From contig JACDZH010000007.1 of the NCBI GenBank assembly GCA_013426815.1, positions 1 to 38,240 of the forward strand: DNA of 38,240 nucleotides, given 5' to 3'. The DNA comes from Paludibacter sp. GTDB taxonomy: Bacteria; Bacteroidota; Bacteroidia; Bacteroidales; Paludibacteraceae. The position numbers and the translations under genes are program-made. Positions 27,838 through 36,971 of this stretch are shown in pieces. The notes beneath the pieces were generated by a model. The model had not been told where the DNA came from and ran no database searches. It saw only the letters and a list, made by a program, of their open reading frames with translations. How positions within the stretch are numbered: the first letter of the stretch is position 1; every line of letters starts with the position of its first letter.

Positions 27838-28435
27838 GTTTAATAGGTTTTTGAGGTCCTTCGTTTCTGAACCAAATGGATAAGGTAAATCCAATAATTC
27901 CACCTGCTAAATGTCCTTCCCACGAAACAGGATCTTGTATTTCCCATGGAAAAATGTGCCAAACCATACTTCCATACAGAAAAGCTACGATCAGTGAAAT
28001 GGCAATCAGTGGCACATGACGACGCATGATACCACTAAAAAACAGGAAAAAAGCAATTGAATATATTAAACCACTGGCACCAACGTGCCAACTGTCACGT
28101 CCGATTATCCAAAGTATTAATCCGCTGAAAATGTATGAAATAAACAAAACTTTGGAGGCAATTTGCTTATAAAAAAAATACAAACAACTGCTAAGCAGAA
28201 CAAATGAAATGACATTATTTGCCAAATGACCCCAGTCGGCATGAACAAAGATTACCGTAAATACTCCCCAAAGATTTTCAACTCTTCGCGGATAAACTCC
28301 TGCAGAATGGAAATCCCAATTCATTCCATGTTCCAATACGAAACTAAGAACCATTATAATCGCTATAATAAACGGGATAAAAATGGCATGAAAAAATTGC
28401 CGCTTTTCTGCAGAAGTTTTCGATTCAAATATCAT
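27749..28435 (-). CDS. Rhomboid-family intramembrane serine protease with acidic C-terminal tail
   Basis: Membrane serine protease that cleaves transmembrane substrates. From the ATG at 28435 it is 228 residues with about six hydrophobic spans. Key motifs are HADWGHLANNVISF (residues 65-78, the helix-2 His/Asn region), HVGASGLIYS with catalytic Ser121 in GASG, and SWEGHLAGGIIG with catalytic His175. A reading frame open to 28591 exists, but I choose 28435 because a TAACTTTG promoter box lies just upstream and the extra residues are not family-like. Residues 202-228 are an almost pure Asp/Glu tail encoded by a GAA/GAT-type microsatellite. The closest function by family is uncertain. It is monocistronic. 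Confidence 0.88.
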   Translation of the reverse strand: MIFESKTSAEKRQFFHAIFIPFIIAIIMVLSFVLEHGMNWDFHSAGVYPRRVENLWGVFTVIFVHADWGHLANNVISFVLLSSCLYFFYKQIASKVLFISYIFSGLILWIIGRDSWHVGASGLIYSIAFFLFFSGIMRRHVPLIAISLIVAFLYGSMVWHIFPWEIQDPVSWEGHLAGGIIGFTLSIWFRNEGPQKPIKQWEEDEEDEDEEVEEDEDEEDEEDEEDED

Positions 28436-28461
28436 ATTTTCTACTTTTGTATTAAGTGCTG

Positions 28462-28469
28462 CAAAGTTA
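28462..28469 (-). promoter_or_regulatory. Candidate -7 element of the rhomboid promoter
   Basis: TAACTTTG on the minus strand, a full TAnnTTTG match, 27 nt before the ATG at 28435. No clear TTTG lies at -33. It helps decide the start codon. Confidence 0.5.
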
Positions 28470-29004
28470 CAATATATTAGCATATTAAGAGAAATATTTA
28501 CTGTAAAGTTATTTGTGGTGCTATAACAAATAATTGGTAAAATCGCAATTTCACACCTTCTTACATATTTACTTATGATATTGTTACACAAAAAACCTCA
28601 AAGTAGCACAAAAGCTTAACTTAGTGGATTTTGTGCTCAATTTTGTATTCTTTATGGAATAGCTTTTTTTCCTTTTTTTTAAAAAAGCATTAATTCATCA
28701 TTTTTGTTTTTTTCAAACCATATCGTTATGGAATCTTTAATATTATACCGAAAGAATTACGAATAAACACAAAAATACAATTTACACATAATCAATCAAT
28801 TACAAATCAAATCTTCTAACAATTCACTTTTTAATGAAAATTTAGTCAATAAACCCTTTTTATTTCGGAAATTATTTATATATTGCGAACGATTAATAGT
28901 AAAAACAAAAAATGAGATTCCAACCGGTATCTTATTTTCATTTTGTTCTTTTCAAATTTTCCCTGAGCAAACCTTATAACTAATTCTGTTATTTCAAATA
29001 ATCT
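28470..29004. other. Divergent intergenic region upstream of the debranching-enzyme operon
   Basis: No gene is seen between the rhomboid promoter and the debranching gene. A 10-bp hairpin (28909-28918 with 28929-28938, inner CC/GG pairs) followed by T-rich DNA lies about 65 nt before the next start codon and could be a leader structure. No full TTTG/TAnnTTTG pair was found for the downstream operon. Confidence 0.45.
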
Positions 29005-30945
29005 ATGAGTTACCTCAATTTTGACAAAACTTTGTTGATAAACCTCGAAAAATCGCTTACCAAAGAGATGATTCGTACCAATCGGGCTGGAGCTTACAAC
29101 ATTACCACCCTAATTGACTGCAACACCCGAAAATATCATGGTCAGTTAGTGATGCCACTTCCCGATATTGACGATTCCAATCATGTGCTGCTTTCCTCCT
29201 TAGACGAAACAGTAATACAACATGGAGCCGAATTCAATTTAGGAATTCATAAATATGAGGGAAATAATTATAGTCCAAATGGACATAAATATATTCGTCA
29301 ATTCGATTGCGAAATGATTTCCAGAACCATTTATCGTGTGGGCGGTGTTATCCTTTCCAAGGAACGACTTTTGGTTTCATTTGAACCTCGGGTACTTATA
29401 AAATACACTTTAATCGAAGCCCACTCTCCTACTTTGTTGCGTTTCAAACCATTTCTTGCATTCCGCAGTGTAAATAAATTAACACAGGAGAACAATTTAG
29501 CCGAAACTTCATACAAAGAAATTCAGGATGGCATTTGCATGTGTTTGTACGATAATTACCCCAATTTATGCATGCAATTTTCAAAAAAATCTACATATTC
29601 CCACCAACCTATTTGGAACAAAAATATTGAATACTACAAAGAACAAGAACGCGGTTACGAGTATAAAGAAGATTTATTAGTACCGGGATTTTTCGAATTG
29701 TCCATCAAAAAAGGAGAATCTGTTATTTTTTCTGCAGGGATTTCCGAAATATCACCTCGAAAGCTACATAAACTTTGGGAAGAAGAAATGACCCGAAGAA
29801 ATAATAGGACGGATATGTTCTCGTGTTTAAAAAATTCTGCAGAGCAATTTTACAAACGCGTTGGAGATAAAACCTATTTATTAGCTGGTTATCCATGGTT
29901 TGGAGCACGCGCTCGCGATCAGTTTATAGCACTTACAGGCGCCACCATCACCATCGGAAGGATGGATTATTTTGAAACCATTTTAGAAACCGGTATTGCT
30001 GAGCTAAAACGATTTATGGACGGCGAAAGAACCGGATTTAAACTTCAGGCGATTGACGATCCGGATGTTCTATTGTGGTTATTGTGGACAATTCAACAAT
30101 ATGCCAAAGCCACATCGCTGAATCTGGCAGCAACACGATTTGGAGAATTGGCTTCAGAAATAATTGCCTATATTCGAAAACAAAATCACCCCAATTTATT
30201 TCTTCATAACAATGGTTTGCTGTATGTAAACGGAACCGAACGACCTGCAACATGGATGAATGCCATAGAAAATGGCCGTCCTATTACACCTCGAACAGGA
30301 TATGTTGTTGAAATTAATGCACTGTGGTACAATGCCTTAAAATTTACTTCGCAACTTACACGTGAAAACGGAAACGATCATGCAGCCGATTTGTTCGACT
30401 ATCAGGCAGAAATTGCACGCGAAGCATTTATTAAAACTTTTTGGAACGGTACTTACCTTTATGACTTTGTGGATGGAAGTTATAACGACTGGGAAGTGCG
30501 CCCCAATATGATTTATGCTGTTTCACTTCCGTTTTCACCATTGGATAAACAACAACAAAAATCGGTATTGGACATTACAACCCGTGAATTATTAACGCCC
30601 AAAGGTTTACGCACTTTAAGTCCCAAAAGTGGTTCGTATCGACCTACTTACATTGGCGGACAACTGGAACGTGACCGAAATTATCACAACGGACCTGTCT
30701 GGCCTTGTACTTTTGGTGCTTTTTCCGAAGCATATTTAAAAGTTTACAAACAAAGTGGAAAATCATTTATTGAACGTATGTTGACTGGTATCGAAGTTGA
30801 ATTGACAGAGCTTTGTATCGGTTCGTTGCCAGAGTTATTTGATGGAAACCCACCTTATAAAGGGCATGGTGGGATGTCATTTGCAATGAGTGTGGCAGAA
30901 ATTTTGAGAGTATTAGACCTGTTGAAAAAATACGAAAACACATAA
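29005..30945 (+). CDS. Glycogen debranching enzyme (amylo-alpha-1,6-glucosidase, AGL/GH133-like)
   Basis: Removes alpha-1,6 branch stubs of glycogen. The N-terminal half is the GDE_N domain: NLEKSLTKEMIRTNRAGAYN, then NTRKYHGQLVMPLP and VLLSSLDETV. The C-terminal (alpha/alpha)6 domain has GYPWFGARARDQFIALTGA, GRPITPRTGYVVEINALWYN and RNYHNGPVWPCTFGAFSEAY, with the acidic residues typical of this fold. At 646 residues it is the short prokaryotic form without the transferase domain of the eukaryotic enzyme. It is the first of three co-oriented genes; the next start is 4 nt after its stop. Confidence 0.9.
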   Translation: MSYLNFDKTLLINLEKSLTKEMIRTNRAGAYNITTLIDCNTRKYHGQLVMPLPDIDDSNHVLLSSLDETVIQHGAEFNLGIHKYEGNNYSPNGHKYIRQFDCEMISRTIYRVGGVILSKERLLVSFEPRVLIKYTLIEAHSPTLLRFKPFLAFRSVNKLTQENNLAETSYKEIQDGICMCLYDNYPNLCMQFSKKSTYSHQPIWNKNIEYYKEQERGYEYKEDLLVPGFFELSIKKGESVIFSAGISEISPRKLHKLWEEEMTRRNNRTDMFSCLKNSAEQFYKRVGDKTYLLAGYPWFGARARDQFIALTGATITIGRMDYFETILETGIAELKRFMDGERTGFKLQAIDDPDVLLWLLWTIQQYAKATSLNLAATRFGELASEIIAYIRKQNHPNLFLHNNGLLYVNGTERPATWMNAIENGRPITPRTGYVVEINALWYNALKFTSQLTRENGNDHAADLFDYQAEIAREAFIKTFWNGTYLYDFVDGSYNDWEVRPNMIYAVSLPFSPLDKQQQKSVLDITTRELLTPKGLRTLSPKSGSYRPTYIGGQLERDRNYHNGPVWPCTFGAFSEAYLKVYKQSGKSFIERMLTGIEVELTELCIGSLPELFDGNPPYKGHGGMSFAMSVAEILRVLDLLKKYENT

Positions 30946-30949
30946 TACT

Positions 30950-32200
30950 ATGAAGGCATTAATGTTTGGCTGGGAATTTCCACCGCATATTTTAGGAGGA
31001 TTAGGAACAGCAAGCTATGGATTAACTAAAGGGATGGCAATGCAAGAGGACATGGAAATTACCTTTGTCATTCCAAAACCGCATGGCGACGAAGATCAAA
31101 GCTTTCTGAAAATTATTGGTGCTTGCAATGTACCCGTAGTTTGGAAAGAAAATACCTGGGACTATGTGAATCAGCGCATTGGTAATGTGATGCATCCCGA
31201 TGAATATTTCTGGTTGCGAAATGGAATAAAATACGATTTTCATCGGATTTATACCAATGATTTGGGATGTATCGACTTTTCGGGTCGCTATCCCGATAAC
31301 TTGATTGAAGAAATATCGAATTACGAAGCAATAGCAAGCGTACTGGCACATCAGATGGATTTTGACATCATTCATTCACACGATTGGCTGACTTTTCCGG
31401 CAGGTGCATTTGCAAAACAAATCAGTGGTAAACCGTTGGTTATTCACGTTCATGCTACCGATTTCGATAGAAGCCGCGGACAAGTAAATCCAATTGTTTA
31501 TGGTATCGAAAAACGAGGAATGGACGCTGCCGATCACATTATGACGGTAAGTGATTTGACACGAAAAATTGTAATTGAAAAATACCATCAAGATCCGGGT
31601 AAAGTAACTACAGTACACAATGCAGTTGATCCATTACCGGATGCTGATTCGTTTACAAAAACCCCGCGCAACGACAAAGTGGTGACTTTTTTGGGTAGAA
31701 TTACTATGCAAAAAGGACCTGAATATTTTGTTGAAGCTGCTTATCGTGTGCTTCAAAAAACAAAAGGAGTACGTTTTGTAATGGCAGGTAGTGGCGATAT
31801 GATGAATGCCATGATTGATTTGGTGGCCAAACGGGATATTGCTGATAGATTTCATTTTACAGGCTTTTTGAAAGGACGTCAGGTGCACGAAATGCTTGCC
31901 GAAAGCGATGTTTATATTATGCCTTCGGTGTCAGAACCTTTTGGTATTTCGCCTTTGGAAGCCATGCAAGTAGGTACGCCTTCCATCATTTCGAAACAAT
32001 CGGGATGCGCCGAAATCCTTACTCATGCCATCAAAACCGATTATTGGGATATTGATGCTATGGCAGACGCAATTTATTCAATCGTAAAAAATCCTGCTAT
32101 GCACAAATGTTTGCAACAATTGGGAAGGGATGAAGTAAATAATATACGTTGGCAAGACGCCGGATTGAAAGTACGTGGAATTTACGATAGTGTTATGTAA
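30950..32200 (+). CDS. Glycosyltransferase family 4, glycogen-cluster type
   Basis: A 416-residue GT-B glycosyltransferase. The N-terminal MKALMFGWEFPPHILGGLG is the acceptor-side glycine loop. DFDIIHSHDWLTFPAG resembles synthase acceptor regions. The C-terminal domain has VTFLGRITMQKGPEYFVEA and the donor-site block PSVSEPFGISPLEAMQVGTPSI, with the E-x7-E pair. Because it is nearly fused to the debranching gene and followed by a GH57 gene, it probably acts in glycogen or a related alpha-glucan; the exact acceptor is unknown. A second glucan synthase alongside the GT3 enzyme suggests division of labour, for example in initiation. Confidence 0.85.
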   Translation: MKALMFGWEFPPHILGGLGTASYGLTKGMAMQEDMEITFVIPKPHGDEDQSFLKIIGACNVPVVWKENTWDYVNQRIGNVMHPDEYFWLRNGIKYDFHRIYTNDLGCIDFSGRYPDNLIEEISNYEAIASVLAHQMDFDIIHSHDWLTFPAGAFAKQISGKPLVIHVHATDFDRSRGQVNPIVYGIEKRGMDAADHIMTVSDLTRKIVIEKYHQDPGKVTTVHNAVDPLPDADSFTKTPRNDKVVTFLGRITMQKGPEYFVEAAYRVLQKTKGVRFVMAGSGDMMNAMIDLVAKRDIADRFHFTGFLKGRQVHEMLAESDVYIMPSVSEPFGISPLEAMQVGTPSIISKQSGCAEILTHAIKTDYWDIDAMADAIYSIVKNPAMHKCLQQLGRDEVNNIRWQDAGLKVRGIYDSVM

Positions 32201-32271
32201 GTATCTTCAGTTTAATTTTCAGATTTAAAAATGGTTACCTCATTACTTGTTAACATATCAATTTGTAAACC

Positions 32272-32290
32272 AGTAACTTGTAACTCTAAC
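32272..32290 (+). repeat. Copy of the GTAACTTGTAACT word
   Basis: A short intergenic copy of the unit that forms the inverted ends of the four-helix-bundle cassette, 12 nt before the GH57 start codon. Confidence 0.6.
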
Positions 32291-32301
32291 GAATAATATT
32301 T

Positions 32302-33597
32302 ATGAAAAACATTTGTTTTTATTTTCAAATTCATCAACCAATACGGTTGAAACGTTATCGTTTTTTTGATATAGGTCAGGATCATTATTATTATGATGAT
32401 TTTCAAACCGAAGAACGTGTAAGATATTTGGTAGATCAATCTTATTTACCTGCCAACAGAACAATTGCAGAAATGATTCGGAGTTCGAATGGTAAGTTTA
32501 AATGTTCATTTTCAATTTCCGGCATTGCTCTGGAACAATTTGAGCAATATGCTCCCGAAGTGATTGACAGTTTTAAAGAATTAGCAAAAACGGGTAATGT
32601 TGAGTTTCTGGCTGAACCTTATGCCCATTCGCTTTCGTCAGTTTTCGATGCCAAAGAATTTGTGCAACAAGTTAAAATGCACGCCGATAAAATTGAAGCA
32701 TTGTTCGGTAAACGACCTACTGCATTGTTCAATGCCGAATTGATTTATTCCGACGAAATAGGTGAATTGGTAGCAAAAATGGGATATAAAACCATATTGA
32801 TTGACGAAGCCAAGCATATTTTAGGGTGGAAAAGTCCAAATTTCGTTTATACACATTCAAATATTCCAAAACTTAAATTATTGGTTCGGAATTATAAATT
32901 AAGTGATGATTTAGCATTTCGATTTTCAAAAATGAATTGGAGTGATTATCCAATGACTGCCGAGAAATTTATTGAATGGATGGCAAATACACCCGAAAAT
33001 GAAAATATCATAAATTTAGGTTTTGGTTACGAAGTTTTTGGAATCACTCAATCGGCATATACCGGAATTTTTGAATTTCTGAAAGCACTTCCATATCATG
33101 CCATGGAGCATCAAATTGGTTTTGTTTTGCCTTCTGAGTTTAGTAAAAAAAGTGAATCAGCAGGTCCATTATCTGTTCCATATCCCATCAGTTGGGTGGG
33201 AAACGACAAAGATCTTACTCCATGGACAGGAAATGATTTACAGCAGGAAGCATTAAATAAACTCTATGCAGTAGGTGAACGTGTTCGGCTATGTTCCGAT
33301 AAACCACTGTTACGTGACTGGTTGATACTGCAAACAACCGATCATTTTCGGTATATGAGTCACAAAGATGCTTACGGAACTCACTACGAATCGGCTTACG
33401 ATGCTTTTATGAATTATATGAATGTGTTGGCAGACTTCATGGAACGTGTTGACGCTCAATATCCTACTACTATCGAAAATGAGGAATTGAATGAATTACT
33501 CAAAACCATCAATAGTCAGGAGTTGCAAATTGAAACACTGGAGAATGAAGTAAAAAAGCTAAAAGCAAAAAAAGTAAAAGCCGCAGACTCAAAATAA
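32302..33597 (+). CDS. GH57 alpha-amylase-like protein with altered catalytic motif
   Basis: A 431-residue GH57 protein. Motif 1 is FQIHQP (residues 8-13). Motif 2 is SISGIALEQF. Motif 3, FNAELIYSDEIG, retains the nucleophile Glu146. Motif 4, normally like MDYETFG with the Asp acid/base, reads GFGYEVFG, placing Gly242 at the Asp position. Motif 5 is TTDHFRYM. The last ~40 residues are a charged coiled coil (EELNELLKTINSQELQIETLENEVKKL). GH57 'amylase-like' homologues with lost catalytic residues are described in Bacteroidetes, so this may be a glucan-binding or regulatory protein. It is the third gene of the debranching operon, ending at a strong terminator. Confidence 0.88.
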   Translation: MKNICFYFQIHQPIRLKRYRFFDIGQDHYYYDDFQTEERVRYLVDQSYLPANRTIAEMIRSSNGKFKCSFSISGIALEQFEQYAPEVIDSFKELAKTGNVEFLAEPYAHSLSSVFDAKEFVQQVKMHADKIEALFGKRPTALFNAELIYSDEIGELVAKMGYKTILIDEAKHILGWKSPNFVYTHSNIPKLKLLVRNYKLSDDLAFRFSKMNWSDYPMTAEKFIEWMANTPENENIINLGFGYEVFGITQSAYTGIFEFLKALPYHAMEHQIGFVLPSEFSKKSESAGPLSVPYPISWVGNDKDLTPWTGNDLQQEALNKLYAVGERVRLCSDKPLLRDWLILQTTDHFRYMSHKDAYGTHYESAYDAFMNYMNVLADFMERVDAQYPTTIENEELNELLKTINSQELQIETLENEVKKLKAKKVKAADSK

Positions 33598-33609
33598 AAA
33601 AGTTCAATT

Positions 33610-33649
33610 ATCCCAAATTTGTTTCAATTCAAATTTGGGATTTTTTTTG
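33610..33649 (+). terminator. Intrinsic terminator of the debranching-GT4-GH57 operon
   Basis: A perfect 12-bp stem (33610-33621 with 33630-33641), 8-nt loop, and a T run. Confidence 0.93.
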
Positions 33650-33664
33650 TTCAATCCCGCTTTC

Positions 33665-33695
33665 TTTGCCATTTAAACATAAACCCCTACCTTTG
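33665..33695 (+). promoter_or_regulatory. Promoter of cca
   Basis: TTTG (33665-33668), 19-nt spacer, TACCTTTG (33688-33695): perfect consensus. Predicted start near 33702, 21 nt before the ATG. Confidence 0.85.
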
Positions 33696-33722
33696 CATTT
33701 CCAAAATTAGGATAAAGAATTT

Positions 33723-35120
33723 ATGAAAGAATTTCTTCACAATAAAATATTTCAAATAATATCCGATGCTGCTGATGAGCAAAATCAGGAATGTTATGTC
33801 ATTGGTGGATTTGTTCGCGACATTTTTCTCAAACGCCCATCCAAAGATATTGATATAGTAGTAGTTGGAAGTGGTATTGAACTGGCTAAACGTGTTTCGG
33901 AAAAATTAGGCAAAAAAGCTTTTTTGACTGTTTTTAAAAATTTTGGAACTGCACAAGTAAAAATGGGTGATTTGGAAGTTGAATTTGTTGGCGCCCGCAA
34001 GGAATCATATCAACGTGATTCGCGAAACCCAATTGTTGAGGATGGAACGCTGGAAGATGACCAAAATCGCCGCGATTTCACCATCAATGCAATGGCAATT
34101 TGCCTGAATAAAGATCGTTTTGGTGAACTGATTGACCCGTTTGATGGTATGACAGATTTGAAAAATTTTGTTATTCGCACACCACTAAGTCCCGATATTA
34201 CTTTTTCCGACGATCCATTACGAATGATGCGTGGTATTCGTTTTTCGGCACAATTGGGATTCTTTTTGGAAACCAATACTTTCGATGCTATAACCCGAAA
34301 CAAAGAACGAATTGAGATTATTTCGAAGGAACGAATTGCAGATGAATTGAATAAAATTATGCTGTCACGGAAACCATCAGTGGGATTTATATTGCTCGAA
34401 AAAACAGGATTACTGGAAATTATTTTTCCTGAGGTATTGGCATTAAAAGGTGCTGAAACAAAGGATGGCGTTGGTCATAAAGATAATTTTTATCACACTT
34501 TGGCAGTGTTGGACGGACTTTGCGAACATACCGACAATTTATGGCTGCGATGGGCAGCTTTGCTACACGATATTGGTAAACCCACAACTAAAAGATTTGA
34601 TGCACGTTTGGGCTGGACTTTTCATAACCACAATTATATCGGGGAGAAAATGATTCCGGAAATTTTCCGCAAATTGAAATTACCCGGAAACGACAAAATG
34701 AAATATGTACAAAAAATGGTATCGCTGCACATGCGCCCCATTGTATTGAGCGAAGATGAAATAACCGATTCGGCTGTACGCCGCTTGTTGTTCGATGCAG
34801 GTGATGATATTGACGATTTAATGATGCTTTGCGAAGCTGATATTACTTCAAAAAATCAGGACAAGGTAAAACGATTTAAAGCTAATTTTCAACTTGTTCG
34901 TCAAAAATTGAAAGAAATTGAAGAAAAAGACCGTGTTCGAAACTTTCAACCACCCATCAGTGGACAGGAAATTATGGATACTTTCAAATTGCCGGCTTGT
35001 GCCATCGTTGGTGAAATCAAGACGAAAATAAAAGATGCCATTTTAGATGGAATTATTCCCAATGAGTATGAAGCTGCCAGATTATATATGCTTGATGTGG
35101 CTAAGGGTTTAGGAGTTTAG
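33723..35120 (+). CDS. cca: tRNA nucleotidyltransferase / poly(A) polymerase family protein with HD domain
   Basis: Adds or repairs the 3' CCA of tRNAs. The class II nucleotidyltransferase head has [22 protein letters not shown], with the DxD metal pair at Asp42/Asp44 (read as [17 protein letters not shown]), then [11 protein letters not shown] and [14 protein letters not shown], and the neck [14 protein letters not shown]-terminal HD phosphohydrolase domain follows ([28 protein letters not shown]). Length is 465 residues. The tRNA-Met downstream in this window has no encoded CCA, consistent with need for this enzyme. CCA-adding and poly(A) polymerase activities cannot be separated with certainty by eye. 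Monocistronic with a consensus promoter. Confidence 0.9.
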   Translation: MKEFLHNKIFQIISDAADEQNQECYVIGGFVRDIFLKRPSKDIDIVVVGSGIELAKRVSEKLGKKAFLTVFKNFGTAQVKMGDLEVEFVGARKESYQRDSRNPIVEDGTLEDDQNRRDFTINAMAICLNKDRFGELIDPFDGMTDLKNFVIRTPLSPDITFSDDPLRMMRGIRFSAQLGFFLETNTFDAITRNKERIEIISKERIADELNKIMLSRKPSVGFILLEKTGLLEIIFPEVLALKGAETKDGVGHKDNFYHTLAVLDGLCEHTDNLWLRWAALLHDIGKPTTKRFDARLGWTFHNHNYIGEKMIPEIFRKLKLPGNDKMKYVQKMVSLHMRPIVLSEDEITDSAVRRLLFDAGDDIDDLMMLCEADITSKNQDKVKRFKANFQLVRQKLKEIEEKDRVRNFQPPISGQEIMDTFKLPACAIVGEIKTKIKDAILDGIIPNEYEAARLYMLDVAKGLGV

Positions 35121-35175
35121 GGTTTAGTTAATAATAGATTTCATACAATGGTAATAAGAAAAAATTGAAGAATAA

Positions 35176-35217
35176 CGCAAAAGCGGGATGTCCCCTTCGC
35201 AACCATTTGAAAGGTTT
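35176..35217 (-). repeat. Dispersed intergenic repeat, copy C (inverted)
   Basis: Minus-strand copy of the 23613/23691 family: TTCAAACC and TTTCAAATGG start, GGTTGCGAA core, CATCCCGCTTTTGCG end. It lies between cca and the decayed hydrolase gene. Confidence 0.75.
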
Positions 35218-35254
35218 GAAGATTAAGAAATACTTCCATTGTATTACAATAGAT

Positions 35255-36524
35255 ATGAGAAAATCAATTGTTATATCATCTATTTTACAATTTGTGTAAC
35301 TGCCTTTCTTGCACAAAAGGATAACTAGCCACAGAAGTTCAACTACAATCAAAAAGTAATTGATTCTTTTTATGCCGAACGACTTGGAAGGTTGGATTCT
35401 GTATTACAAAAATTGGTGGATAATGGAACACCCACGCTGTAACATTTGTGGCACATCACGGAAAAGTGATACATCACAAAGCATTTGGGTGGAGAAATGT
35501 GGAGAATAAAATTGCATGTCGTGAGGATGATTATTTCCGAATGGCATCGCAAACAAAACCCATTACTGCTGTGGCAGTTATGACACTTTTCGAAAAAGGA
35601 AAAATATTGTTGGACGAGCCGATAAAAAAATATATACCTGCTTTCGATCATCCACAAGTGCTGGTCTCGTTTAATGAAAAGGATTCGACATTCACAATCC
35701 GACCGGCAAACAAAGATATCACTATTCACCATTTGCTGACACATACTTCGGGCATTTCGTATGGAAATGGCACTACCCGAAAGATTTTTGACAAAATGGG
35801 AATTCCTGTTTCACCACTTTATTCTCTTGAAAATAAAACACTTGCCGATGTTATTAAAACATTAGCAAAATGTCCGCTCGAACATGATCCAGGTGAAAAA
35901 TTCACTTATGGTATGAGTTTGGATGTGTTGGGATATTTAATTGAAGTGGTTTCGGGAAAACCTGTGAATGAATATTTCCGTGAACGGATTTTTGAAACAT
36001 TGGGAATGAACAATACTTTTTTTACACTTCCAAAAGTAGATGAAAAACGATTAGTAACGCTATATCAAAAAGATAAAAATACCCCGTTAAAGCAAAATCC
36101 AAGTCAATTATATCAAACATACTCTTACGCGTGTACACAGACATTATTTAGTACCGGAGCAGGATTGACGGGAACTATAGAAGATTATGCCAAATTCTGC
36201 CAAATGATATTGAATGGCGGTGAATTTAATGGTAAACGAATATTAGGACGAAAAACCGTAGAATTGTTGTGTCCCAATCAAGTGAAAGATTTGCGAGGCG
36301 AAATTGGTTTTGGTTTGGCTTTCGATGATTTCCGATCGGAATATATTCATGAATCCATAGCTTCCGAAGGCTCGTTGCAATGGGGTGGCATGTTTGGAAC
36401 TGATTATATAATTGACCCAAAAGAAGATTTAATTTTACTTTTTTTTATAAATTTGCAACCAAATAATTCTGGAACTGACTTTAAAGTTTTGTTCCATAAC
36501 TTAGTATATCAGGCACTTAGATAA
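35255..36524 (+). pseudogene. Serine beta-lactamase/PBP-like hydrolase, disrupted near its 5' end
   Basis: The long intact part (from 35436) is a class C beta-lactamase-family hydrolase: the nucleophile motif SQTK in RMASQTKPITA, LLTHTSGISYG, the second motif region YGMSLDVLGYLIE, FETLGMNNTFF and the closing LQWGGMFGTDY. Upstream, its missing N-terminus is still readable but in other frames. A signal-peptide-like start at 35255 shifts frame at about 35290, a TAG at 35326-35328 interrupts the next frame, and a further shift lies at about 35432, between ERLGRLDSVLQKLVDNG and AVTFVAHHGKV. Three separate lesions point to real decay rather than one base-calling error. A GTG at 35448 could give a leaderless 358-residue product, but export would be lost. 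Such proteins are often esterases or peptidases rather than true beta-lactamases. Confidence 0.82.
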
Positions 36525-36923
36525 TACAGCTGAAAGTAAATTGATAGAACATTCGAAACTTAAACTCAAAAATGCTTTGTTGTAATTTTGAGTAAACTCC
36601 GAAAAGCCAGTATTTGCACACAGAATACACAAAATTGACAAATTATTACTAAATATTTTACAAGAACATTTTCAATAATTTGATAATGTGATAAATATTT
36701 GGGCTTTAATAATTATCGTATTTTCTCGTTTATTCTGTTTATTCCTTTTATTCTGTGTGCTAATAATTCTAATAATAAACTCAATGTTTAATCCGGAGTT
36801 GAAATCGTCTTACAAATGACAATTTTATAACCAACAAATGACAATTAATTATTTAAATATCTGCATATTATAAATAATTTGATTTCATGTTATAGTCAAT
36901 TCCTGATTTTTTCATCCAAAAAA
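36525..36923. other. Intergenic region, no gene; inverted GCACACAGAATA repeat
   Basis: AT-rich DNA between the decayed hydrolase and the tRNA promoter. The 12-mer at 36616-36627 recurs inverted at 36749-36760, and the second copy continues into iterated AGAATAAAC-type words (minus strand, about 36725-36760). No coding potential or RNA gene recognised. Confidence 0.55.
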
Positions 36924-36954
36924 TTTGTCAAATGGTCTAAAAAGTCTATCTTTG
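36924..36954 (+). promoter_or_regulatory. Promoter of tRNA-Met
   Basis: TTTG (36924-36927), 19-nt spacer, TATCTTTG (36947-36954): perfect consensus. Predicted start near 36961, about 11 nt before the mature tRNA. Confidence 0.87.
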
Positions 36955-36971
36955 CACCGCTTTAGAAAAAT

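Noticed and set aside
27619-27903. 94-codon Lys/Met-rich frame overlapping the end of the rhomboid gene
   Set aside because: It is the frame-shifted reading of the GAA/GAT microsatellite that codes the rhomboid acidic tail.
28436-28591. 52-residue upstream extension of the rhomboid gene
   Set aside because: A TAACTTTG promoter box lies inside it and the residues do not resemble rhomboid N-termini; the ATG at 28435 is preferred.
35128-35352. 74-codon minus-strand reading frame after cca
   Set aside because: It crosses the dispersed repeat copy C and the 5' part of the decayed hydrolase gene and has no family features.
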